IMG/VR virus record: IMGVR_UViG_3300023116_000467
Span: 1 to 20,004 of that record
Direction: 5' to 3' (one strand)
Length of the DNA stretch: 20,004 nt
Source of the DNA: a virus
This document shows, piece by piece, positions 1-10,087 of the stretch; within the stretch, counting starts at the first letter, position 1, and each line of letters begins with the position of its first letter. The notes beneath the pieces are model-generated. The model had not been told where the DNA came from and did not search any database. It saw only the letters and a program-made list of their open reading frames with translations. A program made the translations under genes and the position numbers.

Positions 1-3000
1 TGGCAATCTCTTCGTATCTACCCAATTATCCGATGCTGGGTCAAGTGTGATGTTACCAATATAGGCAAAAACATTGAATGGGTTGACATTTTCAACACGA
101 GATGCATAAGGTTGCTCAATGAGAGTATCTTCAGTATAAGGAAGAGAAATAATCGCACCTTCGTCATCAGCAGATGTAGCACCAGTTCTCTTAATATTGG
201 TAGAAAGAGATTCATTAAGAATCAGAGAAAATGCAGTGGTGTAATGAGAAGGTCTAGCAACACCTTCCTCAAAATCTAATGATGCTGAATAATCTACAGA
301 AGTTGTAGAAGATTTAGAATGATCTGTAAAATCGTCTACAATAAAACCATTCTTTAGACGATTTTTACCAGTTGCATCCAAAACGTCAACATTAAAGGTA
401 TCACTCTCAAGCATATTGAGAGAGGTATAATATTCAACCTGGTCAATTCTCTTTTCCAGTTTGCCGATATCTCTCATAGTATATCGTCTATTTTCAGACT
501 TAGTGATGATAACATCATCATTGGGGTCAAATCCATATGGAGCATGACGCAGCGTCGCTAAAAGCATACTCTCTTGCAAATCATCAGGTTCACCAGGAAG
601 TTCTTCAGATTTACCTTTAATAACTTTAAATTCTCCATCTGGAGATAAGAACAGTTTATCAATTCTAGGAAGATACCAATCAAAGTCGCAACGGAAATCA
701 CTGTCGATTTTTGGAATATCGAAAAGTGTCGCTCCAGGAGTCCCTGATGTTGGATATACTCTGGATTTAAAATCTAACGTAGAGCAGTTAACATATGCAG
801 GAGATGCTACAGAACCAGCACCACTATAAAGATTTTTAACACCAGGTCGGAAATCTAAATAATCGGACAAGAATCTTCCATCATATGTTGGAACATCGCT
901 ATAAGATGTGTTCAAATAAGATTGTCCACCAAAATAATCACCTGTTGCAGAATGATTGTAATAATCAAATACAATCTTTAATTTTCTAATAGGGGTAGCA
1001 ACACCCTTTTCTCTTACGATTTTAGAAATTGCGTATTGGAAGTTGGTTTGTCCAGTTTCCAATCTATACCTATCAGTGATTACCTTAGAACCAGATTCAA
1101 CAGAACCAACAGAGTCATTAATAATGGCAGAAATAGATGCACTAGTACTATCAAAACCATCGATAGTTTCACCTGGTTGGAATGAACCATCCAAATAAAC
1201 AATACTGAGTTTTAAAGTACTTGAGTTGAATCCAACAACTCTACCTCTAGCTAAAGATGTTCTACCACTAACAATGCTTCCTGTAGCAAAGAACGCTGGT
1301 TCTACTAAAGTAACAGATGGAAGAACTGGATCGTTATCATCTAAAGATTCATAAACGGCATGAATCTTATATGCATCTGTTAAACCTAACGAAACATCAA
1401 CATCTTCAATTCTTGTTCCATATAAATTGCTGTAAAGCAATCCATAATTTTGTTTGTCTAAGTTTTGAATAGTCTTGTTAACTTTCAAAACGAACATCTC
1501 AACAGGAGATTTTGTTTTTCTCTGTGTTACGTTTTTGGAGATAGTTGCAGTAACCTTAACAGAAGTAATGTTTGTCAGATTATCAACTTGAAGTGTAGTT
1601 CTATCACTTGTTGTAAACGATGTATATCCAATAGCATTGCTATCGCTAGTATCAATGGTAACTTGATCGCCAACAGGATGCGTTGTATTAGTACCTGCTA
1701 AAACAGTAATGGTGTAATTTGAATCTGAGATTGCTTCAAACTGCTCATTTTCAGGTAATGTGATTGAGATAGAATTTGATGCCACTGTTTGAGCATCAAA
1801 AGTTCTTCTGACAATCATAGATTCGTCAGAAATGCTCTTTACAAATGGTTTTGCTAACTGACTAAACAAGTTTGCATTATTAGAACCTTCAAGTCTGGAA
1901 CGATAACGAATTAGAGTAGATACTGTTCCAGCAGAGGGAGCTGATGCACCAGGAGTTACATTAACTACTTGGTCTGCAAAATTGAAAATAGTTGTTGGAT
2001 TAGAAGTCGTTAGTGCAGTTGGGTCAACGTAGTCAACGTCAACATAGTCAGTGCTATTAAAGTAGATTCTATCTCCAGCTCTTAAGTCTGCGGCGAAATT
2101 GGAATTCAAACCAGTAATAGTTTCAGACCCAGCAGTAGCAACATAAGTAAATGTTTGACCCTGTAAAGTTTTTTCATCTTGAAGAACTACGTCTGCAGTA
2201 AATTCTATAGATGTCGTTACTTCATCTCTAGCTGCAACTTGTCGTACATCGGAGAACTGATAGACATGCACTTCCTGAATAGTATCAAGTTGAGTGCCAT
2301 CTAAAGTTAAAATTTCACCTTTTACAAAAGTACCTTCTACCTGATAAAGTTGAATGTGGTCTGCATTAGTGACAGCATTTACAATGTATCCTTTTGCACC
2401 AGAAGTAGAACCAACTAATAATGAACCAGCATCAATAGTTTGATTGCTATCTAATTCAATAATTACAAACATTTGCACATCAAACATGTGCAAAGAATAT
2501 TCATCATCAGCGTTTCCAAATGTATTATCTGGGTCTTCAATGTGCTCTAATGTTGCAGCTCTTGCATAACCAATGATATTTCCCTGAGCAGTGCCTTGAG
2601 AAACTGTGAAGTTATCTCTCAGTTCAAGTGTCTGATAAGCATTAGAGATACTAGAACCGCTAATATTTAAAAATCCATATACATTTTCTACTACACAATT
2701 ATTACCCAGAGAGAACGGAACAATTACGTTCTGTGCAGAATCGGTCTCTCTTGGTTTATCAAGGTCAACATATGTTGGAGAAAGTGTTTTAACCCTATAT
2801 CCCCTAACATATGCAGTACCTGGTCCAATTTCAATGGAGTACAAGTCCTCACTTGCAACTGCACCGCTCGAAGTGATACCTCCAGCGGAATAAACTCCAT
2901 TATTAAATCCATCATCTAAATTCTCTCTCATGTCAACCGTAAAATCGGTGACCACATAATCGCCAGACTCTTCGTATGTTCTAAGAGCCATTGACTTTTC

Positions 3001-3885
3001 AAGTTCATCATATGCACTACGGTCAACAAGTTTTTCAACTTTAGTGCCATTAATACGAAGTAATTCAATAAAATCTTTATCTGCATCATCCGTAAGGAGT
3101 TTCTTAATTAGATTTGCAGTGATTCTGAATCTATGAGCACCAGGAGCAGCATAATTGGATGTTCCTGCAGCATTATCATTAAGACTTAAATCGTCTTCTG
3201 GGGTTACAATAGATTCCAGGATTTCTAAACCAATTCTATATCTGGGTTCCGTTCCATATTGGTCAAGGAGAACAGTTTGATATGATACGTCTACGAAGTA
3301 ACCTCTAATAAAATAAACGCCTGGTTGAATATATGCAACAGAACCTTTTTGTAGAGCACTAGTTGGAAGAAGTTGTGCAAAGGGAGAACCAATTTCAATC
3401 AGAGTTGTACCAAATGTAATTTCAGTATCAGTAATTAACTGTTCGTTATCTTGGAAGGTTGCCTCAGTACTTTCATCACCACCAGATTGAATATACTTGA
3501 TATAAAGTGTAATATATCCCTTGTCTGATTCAGTATCAGAAATAGTGAATAGAACTTTTGCCTTAACGCCTGTTGTTAATCCCTCAATAATTTTTCCGTT
3601 TAATTGAGTTCTATAGAGTTCAACATCAGCACCCAAGAACGATTCTTGAAGCATGATAGCATCGACATTCAGGTCATATCCTACCTGACCTGGGATGACC
3701 ATTGCGCCATCTTTGAACAAGTGTTGTCCGACATTCTCAATCTGATTCTGGAGAACCGACTGCATTGTTGTAAGTTCTCTCGCCTGAATTGGAAATCCAG
3801 GACGGAAGAGAACTTTATAAAAGTTCTTATCCTTATCGAAATCGTCGTAATAAGGAGTGACGTTAAGGTTGGTGTTCTGTGCCAT
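1..3885 (-). CDS. DUF4815-like virion structural protein, 3' end outside window
   Basis: An uninterrupted frame runs from ATG at 3885 off the window at base 1, giving 1295 residues that end ...DTKRLP with no stop. The N-terminus (MAQNTNLNVTPYYDDFD) is followed at about residues 22-60 by FYKVLFRPGFPIQARELTT and an amphipathic stretch ending in MVIPGQ. I recognise this as the conserved start of the DUF4815 structural family found beside gp8 in cyanomyoviruses. The rest is beta-rich, with modules of the form 'V.G.TS.A.G.V......L......G.F..GE', as in LLVGSTSGAKGYI and IVSGRTSLARGRV. No signal peptide or membrane segment is seen. The start codon overlaps the gp8 stop by one base (TAATG), and there is no good Shine-Dalgarno sequence, so translation is probably coupled to gp8. 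Its position after gp8 is that of T4 genes 9-10, but I see no T4 homology. The role is inferred to be baseplate or tail periphery; the precise function is unknown. Confidence 0.85.
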   Translation of the reverse strand, partial: MAQNTNLNVTPYYDDFDKDKNFYKVLFRPGFPIQARELTTMQSVLQNQIENVGQHLFKDGAMVIPGQVGYDLNVDAIMLQESFLGADVELYRTQLNGKIIEGLTTGVKAKVLFTISDTESDKGYITLYIKYIQSGGDESTEATFQDNEQLITDTEITFGTTLIEIGSPFAQLLPTSALQKGSVAYIQPGVYFIRGYFVDVSYQTVLLDQYGTEPRYRIGLEILESIVTPEDDLSLNDNAAGTSNYAAPGAHRFRITANLIKKLLTDDADKDFIELLRINGTKVEKLVDRSAYDELEKSMALRTYEESGDYVVTDFTVDMRENLDDGFNNGVYSAGGITSSGAVASEDLYSIEIGPGTAYVRGYRVKTLSPTYVDLDKPRETDSAQNVIVPFSLGNNCVVENVYGFLNISGSSISNAYQTLELRDNFTVSQGTAQGNIIGYARAATLEHIEDPDNTFGNADDEYSLHMFDVQMFVIIELDSNQTIDAGSLLVGSTSGAKGYIVNAVTNADHIQLYQVEGTFVKGEILTLDGTQLDTIQEVHVYQFSDVRQVAARDEVTTSIEFTADVVLQDEKTLQGQTFTYVATAGSETITGLNSNFAADLRAGDRIYFNSTDYVDVDYVDPTALTTSNPTTIFNFADQVVNVTPGASAPSAGTVSTLIRYRSRLEGSNNANLFSQLAKPFVKSISDESMIVRRTFDAQTVASNSISITLPENEQFEAISDSNYTITVLAGTNTTHPVGDQVTIDTSDSNAIGYTSFTTSDRTTLQVDNLTNITSVKVTATISKNVTQRKTKSPVEMFVLKVNKTIQNLDKQNYGLLYSNLYGTRIEDVDVSLGLTDAYKIHAVYESLDDNDPVLPSVTLVEPAFFATGSIVSGRTSLARGRVVGFNSSTLKLSIVYLDGSFQPGETIDGFDSTSASISAIINDSVGSVESGSKVITDRYRLETGQTNFQYAISKIVREKGVATPIRKLKIVFDYYNHSATGDYFGGQSYLNTSYSDVPTYDGRFLSDYLDFRPGVKNLYSGAGSVASPAYVNCSTLDFKSRVYPTSGTPGATLFDIPKIDSDFRCDFDWYLPRIDKLFLSPDGEFKVIKGKSEELPGEPDDLQESMLLATLRHAPYGFDPNDDVIITKSENRRYTMRDIGKLEKRIDQVEYYTSLNMLESDTFNVDVLDATGKNRLKNGFIVDDFTDHSKSSTTSVDYSASLDFEEGVARPSHYTTAFSLILNESLSTNIKRTGATSADDEGAIISLPYTEDTLIEQPYASRVENVNPFNVFAYIGNITLDPASDNWVDTKRLP

Positions 3886-5417
3886 TAGAATTCGATTACG
3901 ATTTTGATGTCTTCTACCTGGTCGTTTGCACGACTAATTGATCTCCTATTATCTATATAAACAACGTTACCGCTGTTTGATTCAATCTCGGGTTTTGCAT
4001 AACCATTGTTAAACCTCATACCCAAATCATATTCAGTGTTGTTAATAGTTCTGGAAGATGAATTAGGAACGGCAGGAAAATTAACATCTGGTTGACCAGC
4101 AGCACCAGATGTTGCTCCATTGATAACGTTAGAACCATCAAACTCGTTTTGTGTACCAGTAACCTCTGGGAAAATACCATCTGTAGCATTCTGATAATAC
4201 TTCAGAAGTTTAGTAGTAGGATTCCAAGAAATTACTCGACCACGAGCAGTAACGTTTGTTCCACCAACGACTCGGGTTTGAGTGATAATTTCATCAGGTA
4301 CATAATTACCTTGGAACGTTGGTGAGAAGATAACTGCCTTTGTAGCAGATACAGTCAAATCAGAAATAAGTTCTGCTGTACCAAACTTCAATGGATTGGT
4401 AATTAAACCAATACGACGATAGTCGTTATCGATTGGGAAATCGCCAGCACCCTCGTCATAAGAGAGTTTAGCGTTTACCATAACACGAAACGCACCAAGT
4501 TCAACGACAGAATCTGCACCATGACCACCAGGAGGGGGAATGATGACATCAACCTGAGCACTGTTTCCAGTACCAATTCCAGTGATGTTATCAACACTAA
4601 TCTTACCAAAAGTGTATCCAGTACCACCAGAAGTTACTGTCGCAGAAATAATTTTACCACCATCAACAACAATGGAAACACGACCACCAGTGCCATCACC
4701 GTTGATAGCAACGTTGTCATATGTTCCATTATTGTATCCTGTTCCCGCAGCATTAATAACAACGGTATCAATTTCACCAGCAACAGCATTAGTTTTTACC
4801 GCATCATTGGTAAAAACTGGCATGTAGTCATTGGAGAAAAACTTAAGAACCGAAGCAACAGGAATAGTATACATATACTTCCAGCGATATCCATCGCCAG
4901 TAGTAATAATACTAGTAGAAGTACCAGTAGGTTCAACCGTAGAGGGTTTGCCGTTGGGGTCTGAAGGAGAAGTACCGTTGTAAATAACTTTATATACTTG
5001 ATATTGAGAATTTACAACATAAAAATCGGAGTCATATAATTTAGTCGCACCAGAAGAAGCAGTCTTACTAGGAGAGTAATCATGACGATACATGTCATAT
5101 GTAAAACCAAGTCCACCAGTAGTTTGTTCTGGAGAAACCCAGTCAATACGACGAACAACCTGAACAGTATCAGCAGCAAGAACTCTTTTCAGAGAAACCA
5201 TGTCGTCATAAGAACCAGAAAATTCTTGAAACGAATCAACCGCTTGAGGGGGAGAATTCTCATTATCCCAGGGTTGAGGTCTTCCAATGAAAAGATATAA
5301 CCTATCACGATTTGTTCCTGCGACATCATCACTATCGGTAGGATTTGGTCCTTCCAATGATTTGATAAATTTTCTCGCAGAAAAAATTCTAAATTGATCA
5401 GTAAGTAGAGCTGCCAT
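3885..5417 (-). CDS. 8: Baseplate wedge protein gp8 (T4 gp8 homologue, enlarged)
   Basis: A 510-residue protein; T4 gp8 has 334. Motifs match T4 gp8 in the same order: IGRPQPWDNEN at 44-54 (T4 FGRSEPW...NEN), VVRRIDW near 87-93 (T4 IPRRDW), GDGYRWKYMYTIP near 174-187 (T4 GDGYVWEYLFEIP), IGLITNPL near 338-345 (T4 ISIITNPL), and the C-terminus GNVVYIDNRRSISRANDQ then ending VIEF (T4 GEMIYMENRPPIIMAMDQ, ending LFTF). In T4 gp8 is a dimeric part of the baseplate wedge that joins the gp7-gp10 complex. The extra length is mainly two inserts: a GxGY beta module at about 211-297 and a 'RGRVISWNPTTKLL' module at about 356-422. The start is fixed by an in-frame TAG two codons upstream of ATG 5417. A late-promoter motif and a distant AGAGGA lie in the 39-base gap ahead of it. 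It overlaps the next gene by one base. Confidence 0.93.
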   Translation of the reverse strand: MAALLTDQFRIFSARKFIKSLEGPNPTDSDDVAGTNRDRLYLFIGRPQPWDNENSPPQAVDSFQEFSGSYDDMVSLKRVLAADTVQVVRRIDWVSPEQTTGGLGFTYDMYRHDYSPSKTASSGATKLYDSDFYVVNSQYQVYKVIYNGTSPSDPNGKPSTVEPTGTSTSIITTGDGYRWKYMYTIPVASVLKFFSNDYMPVFTNDAVKTNAVAGEIDTVVINAAGTGYNNGTYDNVAINGDGTGGRVSIVVDGGKIISATVTSGGTGYTFGKISVDNITGIGTGNSAQVDVIIPPPGGHGADSVVELGAFRVMVNAKLSYDEGAGDFPIDNDYRRIGLITNPLKFGTAELISDLTVSATKAVIFSPTFQGNYVPDEIITQTRVVGGTNVTARGRVISWNPTTKLLKYYQNATDGIFPEVTGTQNEFDGSNVINGATSGAAGQPDVNFPAVPNSSSRTINNTEYDLGMRFNNGYAKPEIESNSGNVVYIDNRRSISRANDQVEDIKIVIEF

Positions 5418-5434
5418 TTGCTATGGTACTATTG

Positions 5435-5440
5435 TCCTCT
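5435..5440 (-). promoter_or_regulatory. Possible ribosome binding site of gp8, unusually distant
   Basis: On the minus strand the gap reads AGAGGA, the best Shine-Dalgarno match near any start in this window. It lies about 17 bases before ATG 5417, well beyond the usual 5-9. No alternative in-frame start exists, because TAG lies two codons upstream. It may be used through a fold that brings it closer, or be chance. Confidence 0.3.
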
Positions 5441-5444
5441 TGTT

Positions 5445-5452
5445 TATTTATG
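5445..5452 (-). promoter_or_regulatory. T4-type late promoter motif upstream of gp8
   Basis: The minus strand reads CATAAATA in the short gap after the 1541-codon gene, ending 27 bases before the gp8 ATG. T4 late promoters are a TATAAATA -10 element without a -35, and NATAAATA motifs have been described before late genes of cyanomyoviruses. Placement between a stop and a structural gene supports it; AT-richness weakens it. Confidence 0.55.
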
Positions 5453-5456
5453 TTGA

Positions 5457-8400
5457 TTACGAACGGATAATTGTTTGATACTCAATACTCTTGATTCTGT
5501 ATGAAGCACCACCATTTCCAACCAATCTTTCTCCACCAATAATTGCCTGAGCAACAGCACCAGCACCAGTAGTGTCTGATGGGTCATTCGTAAATGTTAC
5601 TGTTGGATGATAATCATAAGAACCATCTACATATGGAATTATTCCATATCCACCATTAGTAATAGTTAATGAATCAATTTGGTCCCCAGCAGCTGTCATA
5701 TTGACAGTTGCAGTACACTCAATGTCTCCAATATTTTCAATAGTAACTGTTGGAGCTACACTATAGTTTGTTCCAGGATTTTGGACAATAAAGTCAACAA
5801 CAGTGCTATTTTGGGAAAATTCATACAAATATCCAGCGATTCCAATATTAATGTTCCCAGTGTTATATGGAACAATACTATTTACAACTAAGATTTGTGA
5901 ACTTGGGTCCCAAGAAACAACAGTTCCTCTAACACCAGAAATTTCTCCAGTAACAATTTCATTTACACTATAGTTCTGACCATTACTAAAGTTAGCATCC
6001 AATTTAATGCTAAGTATGGATGCGTGTTCAACACCATCACTCAATGCGCCAGCAGCACTAATATTTGCATACTTGAATGGAATACTACCATCTTTGATGC
6101 TATCACCAACTTGGAAGAGAGTTGTATTCTGCCCACCAACAGTCTCTTCAATACCATAGAGAGAACTGTAGATTCCTCCATCAAGACTAATTTGACTCTC
6201 ATAGTCCGTCCCTGTATTTACCAAATCAGGAATACCATCACCAGCACCATCCAACTCATCATCATCTTCAAAGGTTCTATCCTGCAATGTTGATAATGGA
6301 CTTGTCAATAAACTAATAGAATCGCCAATAGAGTTAATAATAACATGTGGTAAGAATCCTCCTTGAGCACTAGATGCAACACCAGCATCAAATTGAACGA
6401 TAGCATCTTCCGTAGATGGAATACCTCCATCAATAAACGCTAACTCATCAACCTCAAAAGTAACTAAAAGTTCTCTTGTAGATGGATTCCAGTCATAAAC
6501 TTTAGCAACTTTATTGCTAGCATTTTCTACTCTACGAATGACTCTATCACCAACATTAAATTGATAAGTAGAAACACCACTTGGGTCATTCTGCCCAGCA
6601 TCCAAAATAACTCTCTGGTCGTAATTGAAGTTAACACCCCTTGTTAAACCAGAGAATTTGCCAGCACTTTTAGATGTATAGGAAATAGTTTCAGTTCCCA
6701 GAATAATTTCACCAGAACCAGGATATGCAGCAGTAGAATCTACAAAAATTTCTGTATCTGATGGAGCAACATCTTTTACAAGTCCAGTTAAGTAAATATC
6801 AGATGAATTGAAAGCCTGTCTCGCTCTAGTTTTACGTTTTAAGTTTACTAACTTGGTGAAAATAATATTTGGTGAACTGACATAACCCTCTCCAGGATTT
6901 GTTACATCAATTCCAACAACAGAACCCTGATCAATCCTAGCAACTGCCTCAGCACCAATACCTCCCCCACCAGTGATAAGAATATATGGGGGTTCTTGAT
7001 AGAATTCTCCAGGGTCGGCAACACTGATAGAAGTAACTTTACCCAAAGTATCAATTGATGCTGCACCTTGAGCACCCTGACCGCCGCCACCTTCAAAAAT
7101 TAGAGTTGGTGGGGTGGCATATTGCCTTCCAGGATTGGTTAGAGAAAGACCTGTAATACTTTGTACAATTGCAGAACCTGTGGCACCAGTACCCTCTCCA
7201 CCCAAAATTCTAGCTTTAGCAGGACCAAAATAGTTGTCACCATTTCTAGCCATCTTAATATAAGATACTCGTCCATCATCGGTTAGGACTACATTACCTT
7301 CAGCACCTTGAGGTACTACATCATCTGGTACTGGTACTACATCGCCTTCAAATAAAGGTGTGCCATAATATTTTGGACCAATTATGTATGGATATACAGG
7401 ATTTCCACTAGAGTCCTCAGTCATATAATATGCATAAGTACCATTTGGATATTCTGGAGTAGGACCGAACTTACCATTGTATTCATCTAGAGTTCCAATA
7501 CCTTCTTCATAAATATAATCTTCTACAAGGTCACCAAGAATATAACCTTCTTGAATAGTTCTGAATCCATGGTCGGGGTCACTATATGCAAACAAGTATA
7601 GTAATCTTGGAGCATTTACAGGAATTTCGAATCTTATTTCTCTTTGAGATGCGCCATTAAAAGAACTAATGTAGGTAGTATATGTGACTTCACTGCTATC
7701 AATATAATATGAAATCCCTTCACCATCAAATAAGTATGTTGTATCTCCAATGATAATGGGACTTCCTCCATGCCACCCATCTTGTGTAGTTGAGAATAAT
7801 ATAAATTGGTCATCATTACTCGCATCATCTTGATTGAAGATATAAGTTTTTCCTCTGGCAAGATTTAAAAATGATGGTCTAATTCCATCAATTAAAAATT
7901 CCCCATTACTAACAGTTACCGCATATGTAATTGTTTCTGGAGTAACTACTTCTTCTCTAGCACCAGGTAATTCATCAGAAGATTTCAATCTATATGAACT
8001 AATTTCTCTTTCTACAGCACCACTAGAGTTGTAACCATAAGGACCATAAATGGGATATCCATCAAAAGACATACCAAGAATTTTAGAGTGTCCATCTGGA
8101 TGACGTGCAAAATCATCATCACCACCACCATAAGTTACCGCTCTAAGTCCCCAATGGTCAAAAGTGGGACCATCGGCACCAAGCATGTAAACATAGACCA
8201 ACTGATTCTCTCTTCTGACATCAGGTGGAATACCTACAGTTACGGTTTTAATGCTATTGAAACTGGTGTCAAAATAACGAGCAACATAACTAGAACCATA
8301 CACAGTTCCTGAGAAGAAAATTCTCAAATCTTCACCAATATCAGGAGTTTCGCCACCATTAGCACTATTTCCTCGGATAACTTCCAAATCCAGAGTAAAT

Positions 8401-10082
8401 ACGTTTGTTAAGTCTAGTCTAAACGCAACATGTCTGTTTGAAGTACCACTGCCAAATCTAAAATGTCTACCAATATCAAATCCACCAGTTGAACCTGTAC
8501 CAGTTCCACTGTCTTCAAGAGTGGCACGCAATAGTTCTCCAGAATATTGACTCATCAAATCATCTGGACTGATTGTTGTTTGACCCTTGAAGAACTCACC
8601 AATATAATAATCATTTGGTGTTTGTTCGTCATCAACTACAGAACTAAGAACCATATAACCTTCATGTCCTTCATATCCAGACATATACCTATGGTTCTTA
8701 CAATGATAGTAGATTCTATCATTTTCATCTGGATTCATAATGAATATCGCCTGATATTCATTTTCATAATCTGCTGCTGGAGCAGCAGATACACCTGTAC
8801 TATTGTAGTATAAACTTCCTCCTGCTAAAGCACCATCTCGACTGGTACTAAATTGCATTGGATGTCCAAGAGGATGAATTTCAGATGGTTGATTAGATAC
8901 ATCACTTTGATTCCAACGAATCAAATAGTTCCTCTGAACTTGAATATTTTCTGGGGCAAAATAATACTGTCCTGGTACAAATGGACCGAATTCAGAAGCT
9001 TCTGGTCCGAAATCAATATAGAATATTCCATTGGGAAAAGTTATTGGAGCAGAACCAACCCTAAATTGAAATCCTGTTGAACCCAAAATCAAATCATCAG
9101 TAGAAAATAATTCCGTTGTTCCTACAAGTCTCAAATAGATATGAGTAATATCATTCTGAGAATTTCTTACGATTTTAGCAACTGTCCCTCTAGCATTTCC
9201 ACCAATTTCCTCACAAACTCTACCAACTTCAAGAGGACCAAGGGATTCGTCAAGGTCTGCAACTTCAAGCAAAACATTATCATACTCGACCTTTACATTC
9301 CAGGTAAACTGTTTAAAGGTTCCCCATTCAAATACCCCATTGTCCAAAGAAAATTCATCTAGTGTTTTACTACTGTGGTAGTAATAAACGTCGTCTTCAG
9401 TTATAGCGTCATATTCATTTGCGTTTTTTACATAAGGATATTTTACAGTGTCAACACTAAATCCTGGGGTAGTTCCTCCATCAGTGTCCCAATCTGGAGT
9501 ATGAATTAAACCACCATTTGATAAAATACCAGTTACCTTATCTTTTTGCTCTACTCTACCAGTTCCAAAGGGCACATCCTTTCCTGCCCTAAGAATGAAA
9601 GTTTGGTCAAAATTTCTATCAGTAAGAGGTCCACCGCCAGGTGCTCTCTCAGATTGAAACGGAGTTGGTTTTGGGTGATTATCAGACTCAATTCTTAATC
9701 TATCTGTAATATTTCCACTTGCGCTCAATCCAAATGTTCCTCTGGTAAGAGAATTTGGATGTGATTGCCAAATTCTATTGAAATCAAATGAAGTTACAAC
9801 GTCAGGTGTTTCCTGTTCTGGAATAATTTGAAGTCTTAATGGGTCATACCCTCTGCCCCTATCTAAAACTCGGACATGGATAATCTTACCAGAATCTTCG
9901 TCAATAATTGGATACAGTAGTGCTTCTGCAGTGGGAATGCCACATCCAGTAATGACTAGTCTAGGAGGATCTGCAACGTCATATCCAGACCCACCATCAA
10001 CAACTTTTACAGCTTTAACACCGAAATTATCATCGAAAATTGGTTCGATGACAGCGCCAGTTCCAGGTACAGTTCTTGCCAT
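5457..10082 (-). CDS. Large modular structural protein with cupredoxin-like and YHYH domains
   Basis: 1541 residues between gp7- and gp8-like genes, so inferred to be a baseplate or tail appendage protein. Order of parts: GxGY beta repeats (about 22-95); a '[19 protein letters not shown]' module (about 285-345); a cupredoxin-like fold (about 348-482) with His407 and Cys461-x2-His464-x2-Met467; a beta-rich linker; the first part of a YHYH-type domain (about 640-705, [18 protein letters not shown]); a second cupredoxin-like fold lacking the ligands (about 708-840); the rest of the YHYH-type domain (about 842-906, [13 protein letters not shown] then [11 protein letters not shown]); three GxGY repeats (about 931-1080); a '[10 protein letters not shown]...GLTRG' module (about 1106-1155); and a final GxGY pair (about 1428-1520). 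No signal peptide or membrane helix is seen. The start ATG lies 5 bases after the previous stop, without a clear Shine-Dalgarno sequence. Cyanophages carry a large structural gene called vrlC in this cluster; I cannot tell whether this is it. Confidence 0.85.
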   Translation of the reverse strand: MARTVPGTGAVIEPIFDDNFGVKAVKVVDGGSGYDVADPPRLVITGCGIPTAEALLYPIIDEDSGKIIHVRVLDRGRGYDPLRLQIIPEQETPDVVTSFDFNRIWQSHPNSLTRGTFGLSASGNITDRLRIESDNHPKPTPFQSERAPGGGPLTDRNFDQTFILRAGKDVPFGTGRVEQKDKVTGILSNGGLIHTPDWDTDGGTTPGFSVDTVKYPYVKNANEYDAITEDDVYYYHSSKTLDEFSLDNGVFEWGTFKQFTWNVKVEYDNVLLEVADLDESLGPLEVGRVCEEIGGNARGTVAKIVRNSQNDITHIYLRLVGTTELFSTDDLILGSTGFQFRVGSAPITFPNGIFYIDFGPEASEFGPFVPGQYYFAPENIQVQRNYLIRWNQSDVSNQPSEIHPLGHPMQFSTSRDGALAGGSLYYNSTGVSAAPAADYENEYQAIFIMNPDENDRIYYHCKNHRYMSGYEGHEGYMVLSSVVDDEQTPNDYYIGEFFKGQTTISPDDLMSQYSGELLRATLEDSGTGTGSTGGFDIGRHFRFGSGTSNRHVAFRLDLTNVFTLDLEVIRGNSANGGETPDIGEDLRIFFSGTVYGSSYVARYFDTSFNSIKTVTVGIPPDVRRENQLVYVYMLGADGPTFDHWGLRAVTYGGGDDDFARHPDGHSKILGMSFDGYPIYGPYGYNSSGAVEREISSYRLKSSDELPGAREEVVTPETITYAVTVSNGEFLIDGIRPSFLNLARGKTYIFNQDDASNDDQFILFSTTQDGWHGGSPIIIGDTTYLFDGEGISYYIDSSEVTYTTYISSFNGASQREIRFEIPVNAPRLLYLFAYSDPDHGFRTIQEGYILGDLVEDYIYEEGIGTLDEYNGKFGPTPEYPNGTYAYYMTEDSSGNPVYPYIIGPKYYGTPLFEGDVVPVPDDVVPQGAEGNVVLTDDGRVSYIKMARNGDNYFGPAKARILGGEGTGATGSAIVQSITGLSLTNPGRQYATPPTLIFEGGGGQGAQGAASIDTLGKVTSISVADPGEFYQEPPYILITGGGGIGAEAVARIDQGSVVGIDVTNPGEGYVSSPNIIFTKLVNLKRKTRARQAFNSSDIYLTGLVKDVAPSDTEIFVDSTAAYPGSGEIILGTETISYTSKSAGKFSGLTRGVNFNYDQRVILDAGQNDPSGVSTYQFNVGDRVIRRVENASNKVAKVYDWNPSTRELLVTFEVDELAFIDGGIPSTEDAIVQFDAGVASSAQGGFLPHVIINSIGDSISLLTSPLSTLQDRTFEDDDELDGAGDGIPDLVNTGTDYESQISLDGGIYSSLYGIEETVGGQNTTLFQVGDSIKDGSIPFKYANISAAGALSDGVEHASILSIKLDANFSNGQNYSVNEIVTGEISGVRGTVVSWDPSSQILVVNSIVPYNTGNINIGIAGYLYEFSQNSTVVDFIVQNPGTNYSVAPTVTIENIGDIECTATVNMTAAGDQIDSLTITNGGYGIIPYVDGSYDYHPTVTFTNDPSDTTGAGAVAQAIIGGERLVGNGGASYRIKSIEYQTIIRS
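6840..7290 (-). repeat. Tandem GxGY beta repeats in the 1541-residue protein
   Basis: Three to four tandem units at about residues 931-1080. The core is 'V.NPG..Y..PP..I..GGGG.GA.A.A.I..G.V..I', seen as [40 protein letters not shown] and [17 protein letters not shown]. Further copies lie at the protein's two ends (about 22-95 and 1428-1520). A beta-solenoid or stacked beta fold is likely, by inference. Confidence 0.7.
7365..8165 (-). other. YHYH-type domain split by a degenerate cupredoxin-like fold
   Basis: [20 protein letters not shown] (about residues 655-678) and, about 170 residues later, [34 protein letters not shown] and [11 protein letters not shown] (about 845-906) are the two halves of a YHYH-family domain, in which they normally follow closely. 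Between them, at 708-840, sits a cupredoxin-like module recognised by [14 protein letters not shown] and [11 protein letters not shown]. At the usual copper-ligand sites it has DQFILF in place of GHPL and [13 protein letters not shown] in place of the Cys-His-Met loop. Domain names come from recalled family patterns. Confidence 0.6.
8637..9040 (-). other. Cupredoxin-like domain with intact type-1 copper ligand pattern
   Basis: Residues about 348-482 of the 1541-residue protein. His407 (in [12 protein letters not shown]) and the loop [10 protein letters not shown], with Cys461, His464 and Met467, give the His...Cys-x2-His-x2-Met pattern of type-1 copper sites. The following [13 protein letters not shown] closes the fold. 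Copper binding is not shown by sequence alone. Confidence 0.65.
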
Positions 10083-10087
10083 TTATT

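Noticed and set aside
4521-4964. A 147-codon plus-strand frame opposite gp8
   Set aside because: Its Thr/Ser/Asn-rich low-complexity product mirrors the Gly/Val/Thr-rich repeats on the coding strand; it is a shadow.
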